Assembly (NCBI GenBank): GCA_963921425.1
Contig: OY992833.1
Span: 17,215,738-17,279,737, forward strand
Source: Dryas octopetala
Lineage: Eukaryota > Streptophyta > Magnoliopsida > Rosales > Rosaceae
Length of the DNA stretch: 64,000 nucleotides
Reading direction: 5' to 3'
Part shown: piece after piece, positions 60,792-64,000 of the stretch
How positions within the stretch are numbered: the first letter of the stretch is position 1
How the letters are laid out: every line of letters starts with the position of its first letter
The notes under the pieces: model-generated
Database searches by the model: none
What the model was told of the DNA's origin: nothing
What the model saw: the letters and a program-made list of their open reading frames with translations, nothing else
Made by a program: the position numbers and the translations under genes

Positions 60792-62031
60792 TATCCATGC
60801 ACGCATGCGATTATTGCCTTGTTTGTGAGTGCAAAACTTTGTTGTTGTTCAATGTTCATTTTAATCTTTGGTGGAGGAGCATGTACCGTTTTCAATTCCT
60901 AATATATGCACCTCTTTTTTGCTTCTTGTTTGTTTCTTCCGAGGTTTTGGCTGATGTCCCCAGACTTGTAGTTTTGGTGTTTTTCGTTTATCAATAAATT
61001 ATCTTCTCGTACCATTGAGGTTCTCTAAAAACCAAATATCTTTGGTACTTTTTAATTTGTTTTATCACTCAATCTTTCTGTGCTTCTCCATTACAGGTAA
61101 ATAATTTAGTTCCTACATGTGTTTTGACCATCTTAAAACCAATTGGTAATGGGAGAAGTAGTCCAAACCCTTATAAGCCACTAGCAAGGCCTTCACATTT
61201 TCAATATGAGATTTCTCTCAACATACTCCCGGACGTTGTGGCGTCATTTAAGCCTAACACGTGGGAGCACGTGTGGCCGTTAGACGCATCACGTAAATAA
61301 CCTGCTCTGAAATCATGAAGAAATCTAGGCATTCATCCCAAAACCAATTGGCAATGGGAGGAGTAGCTCAAACCCTTATAAGCCACTAGCAAGGCCCTCA
61401 CATCTTCAATGTGGGATTTCTCTCAATACAATATAATATTGTTTTCTCGTAGTTTCCCTTCTCTTTAACCACAAAATCAAGCACATAATTCTGACTAGAT
61501 TGCGCTGAAGTGCCATCTTATAACTTTATCAAAAACTTGAACCTGGAGCTACACATCCTCATTGACACTGGGCATCCCTGTTAAACTTTCGAATATTAAA
61601 AAATACCCTTAGTTAATTAAAATATTTAAAAAATAGTTTAATTAACAAAGAATAAAACCGTAAACGAACTAATCTCTTAATATCTGATAAAAAAAAATCT
61701 CTTAGATTAACAAATCTGAAAAAAAAAACAAAAAAAAAGTTCCTAAAAAAAGAGATACCACTACAAATTTATTTCTTAACAACACAAATTTATTATCTCA
61801 AAACAAAAAACACAATGGAATAATGTAAATTTGTGGTTTTTATTTTTTAACTATCTCTTAACTATAGTGGCTGGTGTCAAAAGAATCAAACCGGCCCGGA
61901 TACGACACAAATACGGCACGATCACAAATGGGCCTTGAGCCAAGACTGTGCTTAGAGCTATCTTTTGGTTTGGTTTTTACGAGCCGACCGATTACCGACC
62001 AAAATTTTTTAGTTTTGGTACTTGAAAATAG
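60792..62031. other. 3' flank of copy 4
   Basis: 60792-61010 and 61435-61570 match the copy 2 flank (34808-35000 and 35250-35400). A TRIM-like fossil lies between them (61130-61432) and is absent from copy 2. 61620-62030 is AT-rich and unassigned. Confidence 0.5.
61130..61432 (-). mobile_element. TRIM-like LTR element in the copy 4 flank
   Basis: Read on the minus strand: two direct terminal repeats containing GTGGCTTATAAGGGTTT and CCAATTGGTTTT (about 61432-61330 and 61223-61130), each starting near TTGAGAGAAATC. Between them are a primer-binding-like TTTCAGAGCAGGTTA and a purine-rich CGTCCGGGAGTA just before the second repeat. No coding capacity. Related fossils at 38552-39112 and 7855-8035. 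Confidence 0.55.
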
Positions 62032-62215
62032 AAATAAAATTGGCACTTGAAAATAGAAACATGGGTGTTTAATTAATTAATATCCATGTGACTATTGCCT
62101 TGGTTGTCCGGCCTGTGTGTGCACAACTTTGTTGTTGTTCATCTTGTAGTTTATCTTTGGTATCTTTTAATCTTCCGAGCATCTTGGATCATTCAGCAAC
62201 AGTTGTATAAATAGA
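62032..62215 (+). pseudogene. 3'-end relic of a receptor kinase exon 2 and its 3' UTR
   Basis: Starts within the last codons (KLALENRN-like, 'aaaattggcacttgaaaatagaaaca'), passes the GGTGTTTAA stop and continues through a 3' UTR matching copies 1 and 3 ('ccatgtgactattgccttggttgtcc', 'cattcagcaacag'). It implies another lost kinase copy or a recombination end-point. Confidence 0.75.
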
Positions 62216-63157
62216 AATACGACCTGTTGAATGGTTTTGGTTTTGGTTTTTTTTTTTTTTTTCTCCCATTGCATCTTGTACAAGGTTTTGATAGATCTAG
62301 CCTCCAATGCATATTGGTTGCCTCAATCCCAAATCATTATTTCTGGAGTTTAAAAGATGGATCCGCTTAAATTGCAACAAGGTCTTCATACCAATTCAAG
62401 CTAGTGTTTAATTCCTACTACTCTCCTCGAGACCACTCAAAAAATGCAAAAGAAACTTAAGTTTGCATAAGCTCATTGGCGGATCTACAATGGGGTCAAT
62501 GGGGTCATTTGACCCCATGAACTCAGAAAGACTGGGCTTGATGAAAAATCTTGACCCCATGAATGAAGCTTGTGTCTTGGTTGCAGCCATGGCTAGCAGG
62601 GGCAAGATTGCAGAGTAGGGGAAAGAACCAGAACATGGGAAAGAACCAGAGCCTGTCGCCGTCGCCCGTCGCCCCCTGCTCCCTCGCTGTAGCCGTCGCC
62701 CCTTGCTCCCTCGCCGTCACCCGTCGCCCCCTGCTGGCTGCTGCCTCTGCTTGCAAGTCGCAAGCCTTGCTTCTGCCCCTGCTGGGTTTATCTTGCCCCC
62801 ATACCAATGGATGTCTAGATCCGCCACTGCATAAGTTAGCATGTTTATCTTCTGTATCACTAATATAATCGCACAATCTTGACTAGATTAAATGGAAGTG
62901 CACTTTATCAAAAGCTTGAACCTTAAGCTTCACCTGCTTATTGACAAGTTATTGACACTGTGGTATAAATAACAACTCCTCAATTCTCATGTAGCATGGT
63001 AGCATGGTAGCATGGTGTACTCATGAAATTCCACCCCTTTGAAGTAACAGTTGAGATTTATATTAGAGAGGGTGTGAGTGAGATTCGAAAGGTGGGCCAC
63101 ATCTCACTAGTCAGCTCGGCTCAGCCCAGCCCATACTTCTCTCTCTTTGTTTTTTTT
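62216..63157. other. Shared 3' flank, interrupted by a MITE
   Basis: 62830-63150 matches copy 1 (24300-24470) and copy 3 (44640-44790, 45400-45460) flanks. Apart from the 62474-62828 element no other structure is recognised. Confidence 0.5.
62474..62828. mobile_element. Mutator-like MITE with a GC-rich core
   Basis: 355-bp element with inverted ends (CA)TTGGCGGATCTA and AGATCCGCCACT, flanked by a 9-bp duplication GCATAAG(C/T)T (62465-62473 and 62829-62837, 8 of 9 match). The core, about 62655-62740, is a GC-rich minisatellite of CCGTCGCCC / CCCTGCTCCCTCGC units, strikingly unlike the AT-rich surroundings. The reading frames across it on both strands are compositional artefacts. Confidence 0.7.
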
Positions 63158-63511
63158 GTTAAATACAAAAATAGTCTATGAACTTTACAGTGAATTTCGT
63201 CCACTAACTATAAAAAGTGTTAATTTGGTCCACGAACTTTTTAAGTTGTATTAAAGCAGTACAAATATTAACTTCAATCTAAAAATTTAACGGAAAATGG
63301 TCATGTACACAGCAAGTGACCACATTTTTAGAGACATTCAGTCCGTTTATCACATTTTCATGTGACCAATTCCGTTAATTTTCAGATGAAAGTTAACGTC
63401 CGTACTATTTTGGCACAACTTAGAAAATTTATTGATCAAATGACATTTTTTATAATTAGTGGATCAAATTAAGAATCATTGTAAAATTCGTGGACTATTT
63501 TTGTATTTAAC
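63158..63511. mobile_element. TIR element (MITE) in the duplicated flank
   Basis: 354-bp element with long inverted ends GTTAAATACAAAAATAGTC...GACTATTTTTGTATTTAAC. Its right half is also present downstream of copy 3 (about 45540-45735), so it predates that duplication. A further left-end-like copy starts near 63526 (gttaaatacataaatagtc). The target duplication is unreadable in T-rich flanks. Confidence 0.65.
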
Positions 63512-63758
63512 TCTTATTTTAATGGGTTAAATACATAAATAGTCTACGAACTTTGATCTATGTCTCAATTTAGTCCATAAATTTTAAAATGTGACAATTT
63601 TACCCACGAACTTCACATGTTGTATCTAAACAGTACAAATCCTTAACTTCATCCAAAAAATTAATGGAAGTCATCATGTGTTGTGCACATGACTATTTTT
63701 TTAGGGGCAATTCAGTCTTATGTGCCATTTAATCTGAAGGGCTTGTGAAATTTCTATT

Positions 63759-64000
63759 GAGGGTTGCTATTTGCACACCCTTTTGTTAAAAAAAAAAAAA
63801 ATCAAAAATCAAAGGAAAAGACACACTCACCCTTCTTACACCCAAAAACCAACTCTATTTTTTCTCTTTTGCACATTTGAAATCAACGTTCTGCTGGAAG
63901 ATTCCGAGGGATCAGCCCCTTCTGAGTCTGTGCGGCCCGCGAATCCAGCGGGTTCCCAGGAAGCTAGGCCGTCCAACCAAGTCCCCACTCACTCTCCCTA
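63759..64000. mobile_element. Left end of a third hAT-like element (cut by the window edge)
   Basis: GAGGGTTGCTATTTGCACACCC at 63759 matches the terminal motif of the elements at 8254 and 23670, followed by a poly-A tract and 'actcacccttcttacaccc'. The right end is outside the window. The final 120 bases are unusually GC-rich and unassigned. Confidence 0.5.

Noticed and set aside
62523-62876. Overlapping frames of 101 and 117 codons on both strands
   Set aside because: Created by the GC-rich minisatellite in the MITE core; composition-driven.

Overview
The window is plant nuclear DNA. It has spliced genes with GT-AG introns, an AT-rich background, (CT)n/(GA)n microsatellites, and many class I and class II transposons. 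Gene content (a bHLH35-type factor, a PAP29-type phosphatase, a tandem array of non-RD LRR-XII receptor kinases) fits a eudicot. A woody Rosaceae such as Prunus is my guess from general resemblance only. No rRNA, tRNA, CRISPR or bacterial-type feature was seen.

Layout: 0.6-1.9 kb (minus) holds the first four exons of a bHLH35-like gene whose last exon lies beyond the left edge. 1.9-11.6 kb is intergenic, with one hAT-like non-autonomous element (8254-9382). 11.6-15.5 kb (plus) is a complete four-exon purple acid phosphatase gene with a 9-bp-TSD MITE in its second intron. A 433-bp foldback element sits at 16292-16724. From 17.97 kb to 62.2 kb the window is a tandem array of LRR receptor-kinase copies, all on the plus strand: a kinase-only pseudogene (17.97 kb), copy 1 (19672-23398, probably functional if a small new intron is spliced), copy 2 (26.3-34.8 kb, 5' truncated, with a 6.4-kb CACTA transposon in its intron), an orphan last exon (36.7 kb), copy 3 (40642-44404, intact, 1130 aa), copy 4 (52.58-60.79 kb, dead, split by a Ty1/copia element and with its middle deleted), and a 3'-end relic (62.0 kb). 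Flanking sequence downstream of the copies is also shared, so the duplicated units are larger than the genes.

Two large non-autonomous DNA elements are the most interesting objects. The CACTA element at 27923-34340 (3-bp TSD AGC, uninterrupted site preserved in copy 4 at about 60320) carries minus-strand exons of a CDC7-type kinase and an exon resembling Rubisco-activase-type AAA+ proteins. The element at 46206-50779 (24-bp terminal inverted repeats) carries, on its minus strand, the 5' end of a Mediator subunit 15 (KIX domain) gene with leader exon, introns and an open frame, followed by an exon of HMG-CoA reductase with one stop. Both are Pack-type gene-fragment carriers and could make chimeric transcripts.

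The receptor kinases probably act at the plasma membrane as pattern-recognition-type receptors. The array shows the usual birth-and-death pattern of such loci: duplication, exact LRR-unit gain (two 144-nt units in copy 1), loss of one LRR by apparent intronisation, truncation and transposon disruption. All function calls come from reading translated motifs by eye; no database search was run.
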